From NCBI GenBank assembly GCA_942492225.1, contig CALODS010000034.1, forward strand, positions 30,502 to 94,501: a stretch of 64,000 nt of DNA, in the 5' to 3' direction. Positions 8,715 to 17,509 of this stretch are shown in pieces (the first letter of the stretch is position 1; every line of letters starts with the position of its first letter). This DNA is from JAFGTX01 sp942492225 (GTDB lineage Bacteria > Bacillota > Clostridia > Peptostreptococcales > Acidaminobacteraceae). The notes beneath the pieces are model-generated. The model did no database searches and was not told the origin of the DNA. It saw only the letters and a list, made by a program, of their open reading frames with translations. Both the position numbers and the translations under genes were made by a program.

Positions 8715-9422
8715 ATGAAAGAAAAACTTACGATGAGTAATTATTTGACATACTTAGTAACAGGATACATTTGGATTGCAACTTTTTTGCTATTAATAAA
8801 TCTTATTCAACAATTTGGATTGGATTTTTATGGATTTTTTAATGAGACAACTGTATTGATATCTCCATCATTTTCATATGCGCTTGTATCAATTCCATTT
8901 GCTTTTGTTGTTGGTGTTGCATTTAAACCCTTTGCTGAAGGATTGAACAATAGAATGGGGCGTTTGTTATTAGGTACCGAGAAAGATATACGTGTTGATA
9001 ATGAATTAAGGGTGAAAATTACTGAAAAGGCTGTTAAATACAGTGCTCATAGAGATTATTATGAGTTGTTAGAATATCAACTTGATGACTTGTTGAGCGT
9101 CTTTGGTATAAGAAATAGTTGGTCAAAACATTATTATTTAGCGGAATTAATGAAACATGTGTATTTGTCAGGCGTATTTTTTAGTATACTGGTAATGATA
9201 AATTTGATAATGATTCAAAATATTTACTTATTTACTGTAACAATGTTATCTTCAATATTTTTCTTGTATGCTTGTCGGTTAAGTTATATTGCTAATATGA
9301 AAAATTATATTACAGAAGTACAAATGAGTTTTATGTTTTTTCATTGTATTCATGAGTCAGACACTACAAAGAATGATATTAAGGAGCGTTTGTATGGAAA
9401 CAGTACGGATGGCGTTGCGTAA
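8715..9422 (+). CDS. Hypothetical four-helix membrane protein
   Basis: This 235-residue protein has two hydrophobic segments near the N-terminus (about 10-30 and 45-68), a cytoplasmic stretch containing RVKITEKAVKYSAHRDYYELL, and two more segments near 155-195. No family is recognised. The binding site GTGAGGAGG lies eight bases before ATG. The small gene starting at 9394 overlaps its last 29 bases, so the two were probably translated as a coupled pair. Confidence 0.6.
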   Translation: MKEKLTMSNYLTYLVTGYIWIATFLLLINLIQQFGLDFYGFFNETTVLISPSFSYALVSIPFAFVVGVAFKPFAEGLNNRMGRLLLGTEKDIRVDNELRVKITEKAVKYSAHRDYYELLEYQLDDLLSVFGIRNSWSKHYYLAELMKHVYLSGVFFSILVMINLIMIQNIYLFTVTMLSSIFFLYACRLSYIANMKNYITEVQMSFMFFHCIHESDTTKNDIKERLYGNSTDGVA

Positions 9423-9621
9423 AATTTTACATGATGCATAAACATTAAAAGTATTGGATGTTGAAACTGATCGTGGTGATTTGAGACGGAAAATTTTGGT
9501 ACTTGATGATATAATAGAAAGAGAAACCTTTCAAATAGAAATAGAAGAAAAAATTTCACTTATCAATGAAGTTGGTTTTGAACTTGCAACGGAAGTTCTT
9601 ATGATAATCAAAAGAAAATGA
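9394..9621 (+). pseudogene. Small hypothetical protein interrupted by an in-frame TAA
   Basis: ATG 9394, after AAGGAGCG, opens METVRMALRKILHDA, meets TAA at 9439-9441, and continues in the same frame as TLKVLDVETDRGDLRRKI to TGA 9619. The full frame would give a 75-residue helical, charged protein translationally coupled to the membrane protein upstream. The interrupting codon is compatible with a mutated CAA. No family is recognised, so which half is essential is unknown. Confidence 0.5.
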
Positions 9622-9641
9622 AAAAGGAGAGGTGTGCATTA

Positions 9642-10091
9642 ATGGAACTATTACATATTACACCAAAAAATTATAATTCAGCAAAAGAAATATCAGTAAA
9701 ATCAGATCAACAGGTGTTTGTTGCTTCAATAAAAGATACGCTTGCGGATGCTTACGTCTATAAAGCATCGGAATTTCGTCTGGTAAAAGCCGAAGACAAT
9801 TTTATCGGCTACGTTCTTGTTTGTCCATTTAATCAGAATGGAGAAAAATTAGTAAACATAGTGCGCCTTGCCATTGATCATAATCATCAAGGTAAAGGTC
9901 ATGGTAGACAATTGTTGAGAGAAACAATTCACTGGATTCAAACGTATTATAATCAAATATCACGAGTAAAAATTTCTACATTACCTGATAACGAAGTTGC
10001 CTTAAATTTATATAAAAGTGAAGGCTTCGTTGAACAAGGATTAGAAGATAAGGAAATGACTCTATACTATGAGTTGAAACCTTTGCGATAA
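9642..10091 (+). CDS. GNAT family N-acetyltransferase
   Basis: The start is ATG 9642, eight bases after GGAGAGG; the ATG at 9618 in the same frame precedes the binding site. The 149 residues include VRLAIDHNHQGKGHGRQLLRE (motif A with QxxGKG) and a C-terminal LYKSEGFVEQG. YKASEFRLVKAEDNFIGY lies in the N-terminal substrate region, as in diamine and spermidine acetyltransferases of the SpeG/BltD type, but that specificity is only a guess. It is adjacent to lepB with a 27-base gap. Confidence 0.85.
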   Translation: MELLHITPKNYNSAKEISVKSDQQVFVASIKDTLADAYVYKASEFRLVKAEDNFIGYVLVCPFNQNGEKLVNIVRLAIDHNHQGKGHGRQLLRETIHWIQTYYNQISRVKISTLPDNEVALNLYKSEGFVEQGLEDKEMTLYYELKPLR

Positions 10092-10118
10092 CATATAACA
10101 AAGAGGGTATCTGACCTA

Positions 10119-10685
10119 ATGAAAAAAGTGAAAAAAGAATTAGTAGAGTGGTTAAAAGCCATTATTGTGGCATTCATAGTGGTAATGGTTGTAAATGTGT
10201 TTTATTCTCCAACAATGGTCTATAGTATCTCTATGTCTCCAACTTTAGTGGAAAAAGATTTTCTTGTACTGGATCGCGATGATACCTTTGAAAAAGGTGA
10301 TATTGTTTCATTTAGATCAGACTTACTACTAACAGATGTGGATCTTAAACGGTTAAATCCGCTGCAAAAAATATATGCTAAAAGTAATCCTGAAAAAAAT
10401 TTAATCAAACGTGTTATTGGCTTACCTGGTGATGCTGTTCTCGTTGATGAAGGAAAAGTTTTTGTTAATGGCAATTTGATAGAAGAAACTTATATCAGTT
10501 CTCTTACGACTGGTCATTACGAAATTAGCATGATTCCTGAAGGTTATTATTTTGTAATGGGAGATAATAGAAGTCATAGTACTGATAGTAGAGACGCAAT
10601 TGTTGGTTTGGTTAAAGAAGAAAACATTCTAGGAAAAGTTGTATTTAGAGCTCTTCCGCTTAATCGTATAGGAAGTGTAGAATAA
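10119..10685 (+). CDS. lepB: Signal peptidase I
   Basis: This 188-residue membrane protease cleaves signal peptides of exported proteins on the outer face of the membrane. One N-terminal segment (about residues 12-30) anchors it. The catalytic Ser38 is in YSISMSPTL, and Lys97 is in NLIKRVIGLPGD. The later boxes GYYFVMGDNRSHSTDSR and GKVVFRALP are present. Length fits Gram-positive SipS-type enzymes. The next gene, a membrane protein, follows after 30 bases and may be cotranscribed. Confidence 0.95.
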   Translation: MKKVKKELVEWLKAIIVAFIVVMVVNVFYSPTMVYSISMSPTLVEKDFLVLDRDDTFEKGDIVSFRSDLLLTDVDLKRLNPLQKIYAKSNPEKNLIKRVIGLPGDAVLVDEGKVFVNGNLIEETYISSLTTGHYEISMIPEGYYFVMGDNRSHSTDSRDAIVGLVKEENILGKVVFRALPLNRIGSVE

Positions 10686-10715
10686 GCGGTAGCAAAGGAT
10701 AAAAAAGGGGACTTT

Positions 10716-11192
10716 ATGGCAGGAATATTAGCAGTAACTTCATTTTTGTTATTATATCAATTATGGCAAACTTATAAATCTAATCGTCATTACAAAGCGG
10801 GTGGCATTGTAATGAGTATCCATAAACAACAATCGTTTTTAACCAAGGTAGTGGGTGCTATTGTTTTTTTATCAGTAACATTTACAATAGGCACTTATAA
10901 TGCTTTTGGTTCTATTGCGTTGGTAAATTTGCCATTGATAGCATACTTCATTTTAATGTTATATAATCAGATGCGTAAGATAGAGGTCTTAGAAAAAGGG
11001 TTGTTTTTGAACGGACGCTTTATCGAGTGGTCACATATAGAAAATGTTGAAGTTGTGGATAATAGCACTTTAAAACTTTATTTAACCGGAGAAAAATATA
11101 AAATTTATGTTGTAGAAAAAATTGATAATATTGCAACATTACAAAAAATCGTACAACAGGAAGTAAAAAAAATAAGTAAGTTCAAAAGATAA
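10716..11192 (+). CDS. Hypothetical membrane protein with a C-terminal PH-like segment
   Basis: This 158-residue protein has an N-terminal helix (LAVTSFLLLYQLW), then two close membrane segments around 45-85, and a soluble tail reading EVLEKGLFLNGRFIEWSHIE and VEVVDNSTLKLYL. This tail resembles small membrane-associated DUF5673-type or bacterial PH-like domains. A similar tail appears in the protein at 24560. No role is known. It lies directly downstream of lepB. Confidence 0.5.
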   Translation: MAGILAVTSFLLLYQLWQTYKSNRHYKAGGIVMSIHKQQSFLTKVVGAIVFLSVTFTIGTYNAFGSIALVNLPLIAYFILMLYNQMRKIEVLEKGLFLNGRFIEWSHIENVEVVDNSTLKLYLTGEKYKIYVVEKIDNIATLQKIVQQEVKKISKFKR

Positions 11193-11220
11193 ATAGCCTA
11201 TATAGGAGAGTCGTTACATC

Positions 11221-12282
11221 ATGAAATTTGTTGATAAATGGATCGGATGGTTTACTAAAAATTATGGAGATCAGGATTACTTTTTAACAAAAAAGGCGGA
11301 ATATTCGGTGACGTTAATACATTATCTATTCATTGCAGTATCCGTCAGTACATTTTTAGAAGTAAATTTAGTTGGAACATTATATTTATATTTACCGATC
11401 ACGATTGGCTTAGTTTTAGGGTTTGGTTTTATGCTTTGGTTAATAAGAATCAAACAACTTGAGTTATCAATTAATTTATTGATCATTGCTGGATTTATTA
11501 GATTCTTTATGATATATTCTTATCCAACACCGTTTCAGTTTTACGTTATGTGTTTACTCAATGTTGTTACTATTGCAGTAATACATGTTAAGCGATATCA
11601 ATGCTATATCATCTATCTTGGTGTATTCCTAATGATGGCATATAAGGTTCCTCAAATGCATCGGTTGAGTATGACGGATGTTATTCATTGGCGTGCTTAT
11701 ACTGAAACACTTTATGCTCTTGTTTTATTCGTTATATTCATTCTTATGACAGAATTTATTATAGAAATTGTTCATAATGAAATCCAAAAAAGTAATCAAC
11801 TTGTTCTGAATGCCAATACAGATCACTTGACAGGAATTTTAAATCGTCGCGCATTTTGGCACCTTCGAGACGAGGAAATTAGCGGTAAGTCTGAATATTC
11901 AGTTGTTTTAGTGGATATTGACCACTTCAAATTGGTGAATGATACATTAGGGCATTCCATTGGAGATGAAGTCCTTATAAAAATCGCACTACTTCTTCAA
12001 GAACAAACAAATACCTTTGGAGAATTATATCGATGGGGTGGAGAAGAATTTCTAATATATTTTCCTAGGATGGGAAGTGAAGATGCTTATAATAAAGCAG
12101 AAAGTATTAGAAGTGTAATTGAACAATCAAATCTTGTGGAAAACATGACAATTACGGCCAGTTTTGGTGTTGCAGAACAACTGGGTGATCAAAGCTTAGA
12201 TGTAGTTATATCAAAAGCTGACAAAGCCATGTATCAGTCTAAACAAATGGGCAGAAATCGCGTGTCGACAGTTGGATATTAG
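11221..12282 (+). CDS. Membrane-bound diguanylate cyclase (GGDEF)
   Basis: This 353-residue protein makes c-di-GMP from two GTP. Residues 30-185 hold six or so membrane segments; the GGDEF domain follows, with TDHLTGILNRRAF (200-212), VVLVDIDHFKLVNDTLGH and the active GGEEF motif at 273-277. The inhibitory RxxD site five residues before GGEEF is absent (NTFG there), so feedback inhibition is unlikely. A c-di-GMP-II riboswitch at 29.5 kb shows the organism also senses this messenger. It is probably a sensor for an unknown membrane signal. Confidence 0.92.
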   Translation: MKFVDKWIGWFTKNYGDQDYFLTKKAEYSVTLIHYLFIAVSVSTFLEVNLVGTLYLYLPITIGLVLGFGFMLWLIRIKQLELSINLLIIAGFIRFFMIYSYPTPFQFYVMCLLNVVTIAVIHVKRYQCYIIYLGVFLMMAYKVPQMHRLSMTDVIHWRAYTETLYALVLFVIFILMTEFIIEIVHNEIQKSNQLVLNANTDHLTGILNRRAFWHLRDEEISGKSEYSVVLVDIDHFKLVNDTLGHSIGDEVLIKIALLLQEQTNTFGELYRWGGEEFLIYFPRMGSEDAYNKAESIRSVIEQSNLVENMTITASFGVAEQLGDQSLDVVISKADKAMYQSKQMGRNRVSTVGY

Positions 12283-12316
12283 ACAAACTCAATAGATAAA
12301 TCGTATAAGAAAATAG

Positions 12317-12350
12317 AACCCTACCACATTTAATTGTTGCGGGGTTTCTT
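12317..12350 (+). terminator. Terminator-like hairpin after the GGDEF gene
   Basis: GAACCC pairs loosely with GGGTTTC across about 20 bases, and a T-rich stretch follows. Confidence 0.45.
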
Positions 12351-12459
12351 TGTTTTCATTTGCGACGTTTGAACTAAGATAATATAATATAATTAGATGT
12401 CTAAATGTTAGAATATATAATAACAGTTAACATTGGAGAAAAATGATAGGGGTGAAAAT

Positions 12460-12996
12460 ATGACGTTAAAGCAAACGATAATTTGGATAAACGGTGCATT
12501 CGGAAGTGGTAAAACCACAATTGCCAACGAACTTGTTTCAAAATTTGAGTGTGGTTGTATGTATGATCCTGAAGAACTGGGTCAATTTATAAGTGCCAAT
12601 GTCTCGGATGGTATGCTATACGAAGATTTTCAAGAACATCAGTTATGGACAAAGTTAAATGCTGAAACATTACTTCACATGGGTCAATCCTTTGAAGGTG
12701 TAGTGATTGTGCCTATGACTTTAATTGATGAGAAGCGTGTTTCTCAAATTGTAACAACATTACAAGCAGGCGGAGTTAATGTTTTAATGTTTACATTGAA
12801 AGCTTCTAAAGAAACTTTAGAGCAACGTTTGCTTAAGCGTGGTGATGTCGCTGGTAGTTGGCCACATACGAAGATTGAGGCTTGTATTAACGCATTAAAT
12901 GAAAATAAAATGAGCCATCAAATAGAAACGGATGAAAAAACGGTTTCATCTATTTCATCAGAAATATATAATGAAATAATAGACTTAATAAAATAA
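12460..12996 (+). CDS. P-loop kinase/ATPase of the TmrB (tunicamycin resistance) type
   Basis: The start is ATG 12460 after GATAGGGGTG; the TTG at 12435 lacks a site. The 178 residues open with IIWINGAFGSGKTTIANEL, a Walker A in the WINGxFGxGKT context shared with TmrB, then YDPEELGQFI and the late VVIVPMTLI. These are the landmarks of this small nucleoside-kinase-like family. Members are linked to tunicamycin and other nucleotide antibiotic tolerance, but the substrate here is unknown. Confidence 0.8.
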   Translation: MTLKQTIIWINGAFGSGKTTIANELVSKFECGCMYDPEELGQFISANVSDGMLYEDFQEHQLWTKLNAETLLHMGQSFEGVVIVPMTLIDEKRVSQIVTTLQAGGVNVLMFTLKASKETLEQRLLKRGDVAGSWPHTKIEACINALNENKMSHQIETDEKTVSSISSEIYNEIIDLIK

Positions 12997-13006
12997 AGGA
13001 GATATT

Positions 13007-13213
13007 ATGGAAACACATTTTTGTACTTGTAGTGACACCGATTGTCCAAATCACCCAACAAATCATGACCTTGGGTGTGACTTATGCATAAAGAAATGTT
13101 TGAAGCATAAAGAGATTCCTTCATGTTTTTTCAAAGATATTAATACTGACACAAGTAACGTGAAAGATTATACTTACCAAGGTTTTTGTGATTTTTACAG
13201 GACGTCGAAATGA
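13007..13213 (+). CDS. Cysteine-rich DUF6485-like protein
   Basis: This 68-residue protein has cysteines in CTCSDTDCPNHP, LGCDLCIKKCLKH and IPSCFF. The arrangement and the ending EIPSCFF, followed by a short aromatic tail, match DUF6485, a small putative metal-binding family common in anaerobes. AAGGAGA precedes the ATG. It overlaps the next gene by four bases (ATGA), which indicates translational coupling. Confidence 0.75.
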   Translation: METHFCTCSDTDCPNHPTNHDLGCDLCIKKCLKHKEIPSCFFKDINTDTSNVKDYTYQGFCDFYRTSK

Positions 13214-13620
13214 AATTAGGCTATAAACCATATCTGTTATGGATAATTTTAGCTGCAACAGAAGTCATCCTAAGCATTGTAAATGAATTGTTGTTTTTTA
13301 GAATGTTCACTTTTTTATACCCATTTTGTTTTGCAGGGTTATTATTATTTTTGATCCTTCGTTACACAACAAAGGATCATTATGGTCATGTTTTATTAGG
13401 TAGTCTAGTAACGCATTTTGGGTATGGCTATCTTTTTTATAGATATCAGAAAAAAATTTTTACCGACTACGCTGAAAATAATCAGCTATCAATTAATTTA
13501 AATGAATTTTTACCCTATACTATAGGTGTAACTGTTAATGTGCTACTAATTATAGTCCTTATGGCAGTTATTGGTATTGGGCTTATAATTTATAGGTTGA
13601 TAAAAAATACAACAACATAA
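13210..13620 (+). CDS. Hypothetical membrane protein
   Basis: This 136-residue protein has four predicted membrane segments: LLWIILAATEVILSIV, FLYPFCFAGLLLFLIL, a short one around LLGSLVTHFGYGYLF, and VLLIIVLMAVIGIGLIIY at the end. No family is recognised. Its ATG overlaps the TGA of the DUF6485 gene, so both are translated from one message. Confidence 0.5.
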   Translation: MKLGYKPYLLWIILAATEVILSIVNELLFFRMFTFLYPFCFAGLLLFLILRYTTKDHYGHVLLGSLVTHFGYGYLFYRYQKKIFTDYAENNQLSINLNEFLPYTIGVTVNVLLIIVLMAVIGIGLIIYRLIKNTTT

Positions 13621-13645
13621 TCAAAATAATGAACGGGAGAGTACG

Positions 13646-15352
13646 ATGATAAAATCAGCAATAGTTATAAATCAGAAAGGAATTCACGCAAGAACAGCAG
13701 CGATGATTGCTTCATATGTGTACGATCTTAAAAGAACAAAAGCGTTTGATATGTGGGTCTTATCACAAGCGGGGAATAAAATTCCTATTGGTCATGCCGT
13801 TCAAATTGCGTCTTTAGCAATAAAAAGGGGCGATATAATTCATATAGAAGCAACAGGCAAAGATGGACAGTCCGCACTTGAACTTGTCTGTCATTATATC
13901 GAAAAGGAAATAGATAATAAAATTATTACGCTTGACGAGATTGACCGTGTGTTAGATGACAATATTATAAGAATACATTCTGAGATGAATTCATTAAAAA
14001 CCATTAAAAATCAGCTAAGTACAATACTTGATAATTTAAATGACGGTGTGTGTATGATGGATAGAAATGGCATAATCGTTTATTTAAATTCTGCTTATGA
14101 GCGAATTTTCAATGTTGACAAAACGGCAGTACTCAACAAAAATGCTCGGGAATTATTCCCAACACTTCCGAGTGTGAAGGCACTTGGTAAAATTGAGGTC
14201 GGACACAAAGAAGTATTTGAGGTAAATGGGATCAAAATTATTTCTAATGCAACGCCAATAATTAACAAGGGACAATTTGAAGGTTTTATTACTAGCTATT
14301 CCTTGGTTGATGGTTTTACTGAAGTAATGAAACAACTCAAAATAGCAGAAGAACAAGCAAATTATTATAAGAAACAATTAGAGCAAAAAGATAATATTCA
14401 TGAAGCTTTTAAGATTATCATAGGTGAAAGTGACCAATTAAAAGATGTTCTTGCTACTTGTTCAAAAGCTGCAAGGACCTCCGCAACAGTGGTTATTAGA
14501 GGTGAATCAGGAACTGGTAAAGAATTAGTTGCCAAATCAATTCATATGGCTTCAAAACGATCAAAAAAACCAATGATCAAAATTAATTGTGCCGCTTTTC
14601 CAGAAAATCTGATAGAAAGTGAACTCTTTGGTTTTGAAAAAGGCGCATTTACAGGTGCCAATAATCGAAAACTTGGCAAGTTTGAACTTGCTGATGGTGG
14701 CACACTTTTTTTAGATGAAATAGGAGAACTTTCTCAGAATGTACAAGTTAAATTATTAAGATTTTTACAAGAGCGTGAATTTATGCGTATTGGTGGCAAT
14801 GAATTAGTGAAAGTTGATGTGCGTATTATTGCTGCAACAAATAGACATCTTGAAGAAATGTTAGAACACGGAACTTTTAGAGAGGATTTGTATTATAGAT
14901 TAAGTGTTATTCAATTGTTTGTTCCGCCCTTGCGCGATAGAATGACTGACATACCTCTACTTGCAGATTATTTTATAAATAAAATGGCGCAAAAAGAAGA
15001 GATGGATAGTAAGATTTTAACGGGCAAAGTCCTTGATATATTTTACGCCTATCAATGGCCAGGTAATATTAGAGAATTAGAAAATGTAATTATGCGTGGA
15101 ATGACAATGAGTGAAGATGATAGAATTGATGTAGACATGTTACCTAAGCATATGAAAGGTATTGAAACGCCTAAGTCTAAGTCATTAATAAACGTTTATG
15201 ATGGTGAGTTTGAAACGATGGAATCCTATGATAAGGAGATTATTAGTAGAGCACTCAAAAAATATGGTTCTTACAATAAGACTGCAAAAGCTTTAGGACT
15301 TACTCATCGTACGATATCTTTAAAAGCAAAAAAATATGGAGTAGACAGTTGA
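13646..15352 (+). CDS. Sigma-54-dependent activator with N-terminal HPr domain (HPr-PAS-AAA+-HTH), likely regulator of the dha operon
   Basis: The domain order is clear: HPr-like (1-85) with the phosphorylatable His14 in KGIHARTAAM; PAS (about 120-225) with LNDGVCMMDRNGIIVYLN; AAA+ with Walker A GESGTGKE (286-293), the sigma-54 contact loop GAFTGA (333-338) and Walker B TLFLDEIG; and a Fis-type HTH at the C-terminus (NKTAKALGLTHRTISLKAK). The residue aligned with HPr Ser46 is His50, so HPr kinase should not act on it. It lies directly upstream of EI, HPr and dhaKLM, with a -24/-12 promoter between. Likely EI or HPr phosphorylates His14 to report PTS flux (inference). Confidence 0.9.
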   Translation: MIKSAIVINQKGIHARTAAMIASYVYDLKRTKAFDMWVLSQAGNKIPIGHAVQIASLAIKRGDIIHIEATGKDGQSALELVCHYIEKEIDNKIITLDEIDRVLDDNIIRIHSEMNSLKTIKNQLSTILDNLNDGVCMMDRNGIIVYLNSAYERIFNVDKTAVLNKNARELFPTLPSVKALGKIEVGHKEVFEVNGIKIISNATPIINKGQFEGFITSYSLVDGFTEVMKQLKIAEEQANYYKKQLEQKDNIHEAFKIIIGESDQLKDVLATCSKAARTSATVVIRGESGTGKELVAKSIHMASKRSKKPMIKINCAAFPENLIESELFGFEKGAFTGANNRKLGKFELADGGTLFLDEIGELSQNVQVKLLRFLQEREFMRIGGNELVKVDVRIIAATNRHLEEMLEHGTFREDLYYRLSVIQLFVPPLRDRMTDIPLLADYFINKMAQKEEMDSKILTGKVLDIFYAYQWPGNIRELENVIMRGMTMSEDDRIDVDMLPKHMKGIETPKSKSLINVYDGEFETMESYDKEIISRALKKYGSYNKTAKALGLTHRTISLKAKKYGVDS

Positions 15353-15387
15353 TAATTTTTATCTAGAAGTTGATAAAAATTATCAAC
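15348..15387. promoter_or_regulatory. 16-bp perfect inverted repeat, candidate upstream activator site of the dha operon
   Basis: GTTGATAATTTTTATC (15348-15363) is repeated as its exact complement at 15372-15387 after 8 bases. Its centre is about 68 bases before the GG of the -24 element, a usual distance for an enhancer bound by a sigma-54 activator. The left arm contains the stop codon of the activator gene. The right half also folds as a terminator. Confidence 0.55.
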
Positions 15388-15395
15388 TTTTTTTA
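15367..15395 (+). terminator. Rho-independent terminator of the sigma-54 activator gene
   Basis: AAGTTGATAA and TTATCAACTT pair perfectly around AAA and run into a T tract. It overlaps the inverted repeat at 15348-15387. Confidence 0.75.
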
Positions 15396-15433
15396 TTTTA
15401 ATTTTGAATTTGGCCTGAGTGCTCATTTTAATT

Positions 15434-15450
15434 TTGGCATCATACTTGCA
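15434..15450 (+). promoter_or_regulatory. Sigma-54 (-24/-12) promoter of the dha operon
   Basis: TTGGCAT (GG at 15436) and TTGCA (GC at 15448) are spaced 12 bases GG to GC, matching TGGCAC-N5-TTGC. It is placed 31 bases upstream of the EI start, directly after a sigma-54 activator gene. Confidence 0.88.
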
Positions 15451-15481
15451 ATATTGTAAAGTGCCACAAGGAGGCTAGATT

Positions 15482-17212
15482 ATGAACAGAACGATACTTT
15501 CAAAAGGAATCGGTATTGGAAAACCTTTTATATATAAAAAAAAGGAAGTAGTGATACCAAAAGATAAAGTTTTAAATAAAGCAGTCGATATAGAACGTTA
15601 TGATTGCTGTGTTAAAGAAGTAAATACTGAAATTGAGGCGCTAATACAGCAAACCTCAACTAAGAATCAAAGTGCATCGTCAGAGGTATTGAGCGCACAT
15701 CTGCTTATGTTAAATGATCCTGAGTTGAAAAGTGAGGTTTATCGTTTAATTAATGAAGATGATTTGAATGTTGTTCATGCGGTGTATCAAACTAAAATAA
15801 AGTTTATGGAAATGATGCTTGCCATTGAAGATCAGTACTTCCAAGAAAGGGCCCATGATATAGATGAAGTATGTACCCGTGTCATCAAAAAACTACTTGG
15901 TATAGTGGAACAGTCTTTAAGTGAGTTTTCTGAAGAGATGATAATCATTACAGAAGAATTATTACCAGGAGAGACGGCTACTCTGGATATTAAGCATGTA
16001 AAGGGTATTATTATGACCATTGGCGGTGCAACATCACACAGTGCGATTATTGCAAATAATCTTGGTATACCTGCTATGGTTATACCAACTATCTTTACAG
16101 AGGCAGTAGAATTTGGTGAAGTGATAATTTTAGATTGTATAGAAAATCAAGTCCATCTAAATCCAGATGCGACGGTACTTAAAAATAATATAGAGAAGAT
16201 AGCTGCATTAAAAGCATATAAAGAAGCACTTATGATTTACAAAGACACAGAAGCCAAAACCATAGATGGACGTAAAGTAGATGTATTGGCGAATATTTCA
16301 AATGAAACAGATTTGAACTTGGCGCTTGAAAATGGTGCCGAAGGTGTTGGACTATTTAGAACAGAATTTATCTATATGGACCGATCGAATTTACCAAGTG
16401 AAAATGAGCAGTTTGAAGTTTATAAAAGTATTTTACAAAAAACAAAAAATAAACCAGTCATTATTAGAACTTTTGATATTGGTGGCGACAAACAACTAGA
16501 CTACTATCCTCTACCGATAGAAGAAAATCCCTTTATGGGCTATCGAGCTATTCGCGTTTCTCTAGAAGATCGAAATCTTTTTAAGACACAGTTAAGAGCA
16601 ATTTTGAGAGCGAGTGTTTATGGCACCTGCAAAATTATGTTTCCAATGATAGCTTCAATTGAAGAAGTGAGGGCTGCAAAAGCGTTTACCCATTCAATAA
16701 TGCTTGAATTAGAATCTGAAGGTATTCCATTTGATGACACTATAAAACTTGGTATCATGGTTGAAATTCCATCGGTTGCAGTTTGTGCACATCTGTATGC
16801 AAATGAAGTTGATTTCTTTAGTATCGGCACAAATGACTTAACCCAATATACACTTGCCGCAGATCGAATGAACGAGAAAGTTGCACCAATTTATAATAGT
16901 TTTAATCCTGGTGTGATTCAATTGATCCGTCATACGATTGAAAGTGGTGTTAAAGCAGGCATTGAGGTGGGTATGTGTGGTGAGATGGCAGGTGAAAGAA
17001 AAATGATTCCTTTCCTACTATCTCTAGGCATACATGAGTTATCTATGAGTGCAGGAAAAATACTCGAAGCAAAAAAAATCGTAGGCCATGTTGATTGCGA
17101 CGCGTTAAAGTTCTTACCTGATGAAATAAAAACACTCACTACAGCATTAGAAATTGAAACATTTTTAGAGAATAAAATAGAAGAGATAATGGGTAAGGAG
17201 GGAAGACAATGA
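15482..17212 (+). CDS. ptsI: PTS enzyme I (phosphoenolpyruvate-protein phosphotransferase), dha-dedicated
   Basis: This 576-residue EI takes phosphate from PEP and passes it to HPr. The swivelling phosphohistidine is in GGATSHSAIIANNLGIPAM, the PEP-binding domain has GVGLFRTEFIYMD, RTFDIGGDKQ and DFFSIGTNDLTQY, and the catalytic cysteine lies in GMCGEMAGE. Length is normal. It opens the operon EI-HPr-dhaK-dhaL-dhaM under a sigma-54 promoter, so it probably serves DhaM here, although it could also be the general EI. A CAAGGAGG binding site precedes ATG. Confidence 0.95.
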   Translation: MNRTILSKGIGIGKPFIYKKKEVVIPKDKVLNKAVDIERYDCCVKEVNTEIEALIQQTSTKNQSASSEVLSAHLLMLNDPELKSEVYRLINEDDLNVVHAVYQTKIKFMEMMLAIEDQYFQERAHDIDEVCTRVIKKLLGIVEQSLSEFSEEMIIITEELLPGETATLDIKHVKGIIMTIGGATSHSAIIANNLGIPAMVIPTIFTEAVEFGEVIILDCIENQVHLNPDATVLKNNIEKIAALKAYKEALMIYKDTEAKTIDGRKVDVLANISNETDLNLALENGAEGVGLFRTEFIYMDRSNLPSENEQFEVYKSILQKTKNKPVIIRTFDIGGDKQLDYYPLPIEENPFMGYRAIRVSLEDRNLFKTQLRAILRASVYGTCKIMFPMIASIEEVRAAKAFTHSIMLELESEGIPFDDTIKLGIMVEIPSVAVCAHLYANEVDFFSIGTNDLTQYTLAADRMNEKVAPIYNSFNPGVIQLIRHTIESGVKAGIEVGMCGEMAGERKMIPFLLSLGIHELSMSAGKILEAKKIVGHVDCDALKFLPDEIKTLTTALEIETFLENKIEEIMGKEGRQ

Positions 17213-17472
17213 TTAATAAACAATTTGAATTAACCTTAGATAGTGGTATGCATGCACGACCAGCAGGATTATTTGTTAAGTCTATTGGTCCGTTAAATGC
17301 AGCAGTCACATTAGTTGCAGAGAACAAGACGATAAATGGAAAAAGTATCATGGCGATTATGTCCGCGGGTCTTAAATATGGAACACTTATTGATATTACC
17401 TGTGATGGACCAGAAGAAGAAAAAGTAATGTCTGTTATTGAAGCATTATTTGCTGCAAATTTTAATGAGTAA
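17209..17472 (+). CDS. ptsH: HPr phosphocarrier protein, dha-dedicated
   Basis: This 87-residue HPr overlaps the EI stop by four bases. His15 is in LDSGMHARPAG, and the regulatory serine is kept in INGKSIMAIMSAG, so HPr kinase control remains possible. It relays phosphate from EI to DhaM and perhaps to the HPr-like domain of the upstream activator. It is followed by dhaK after 37 bases. Confidence 0.93.
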   Translation: MINKQFELTLDSGMHARPAGLFVKSIGPLNAAVTLVAENKTINGKSIMAIMSAGLKYGTLIDITCDGPEEEKVMSVIEALFAANFNE

Positions 17473-17509
17473 CATGGGGTAACCCTAAAATAAAAGGAGG
17501 TCAATTTAT

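Noticed and set aside
8572..8715. A 47-codon frame starting at ATG 8572
   Set aside because: It runs through the perfect terminator at 8661-8690 and into the binding site of the next gene, so it is unlikely to be coding.
5397..9441. Global recoding of TAA as glutamine
   Set aside because: Conserved genes such as recA, dhaK and both spoVS copies end correctly at TAA, so the codon is a normal stop in this organism.
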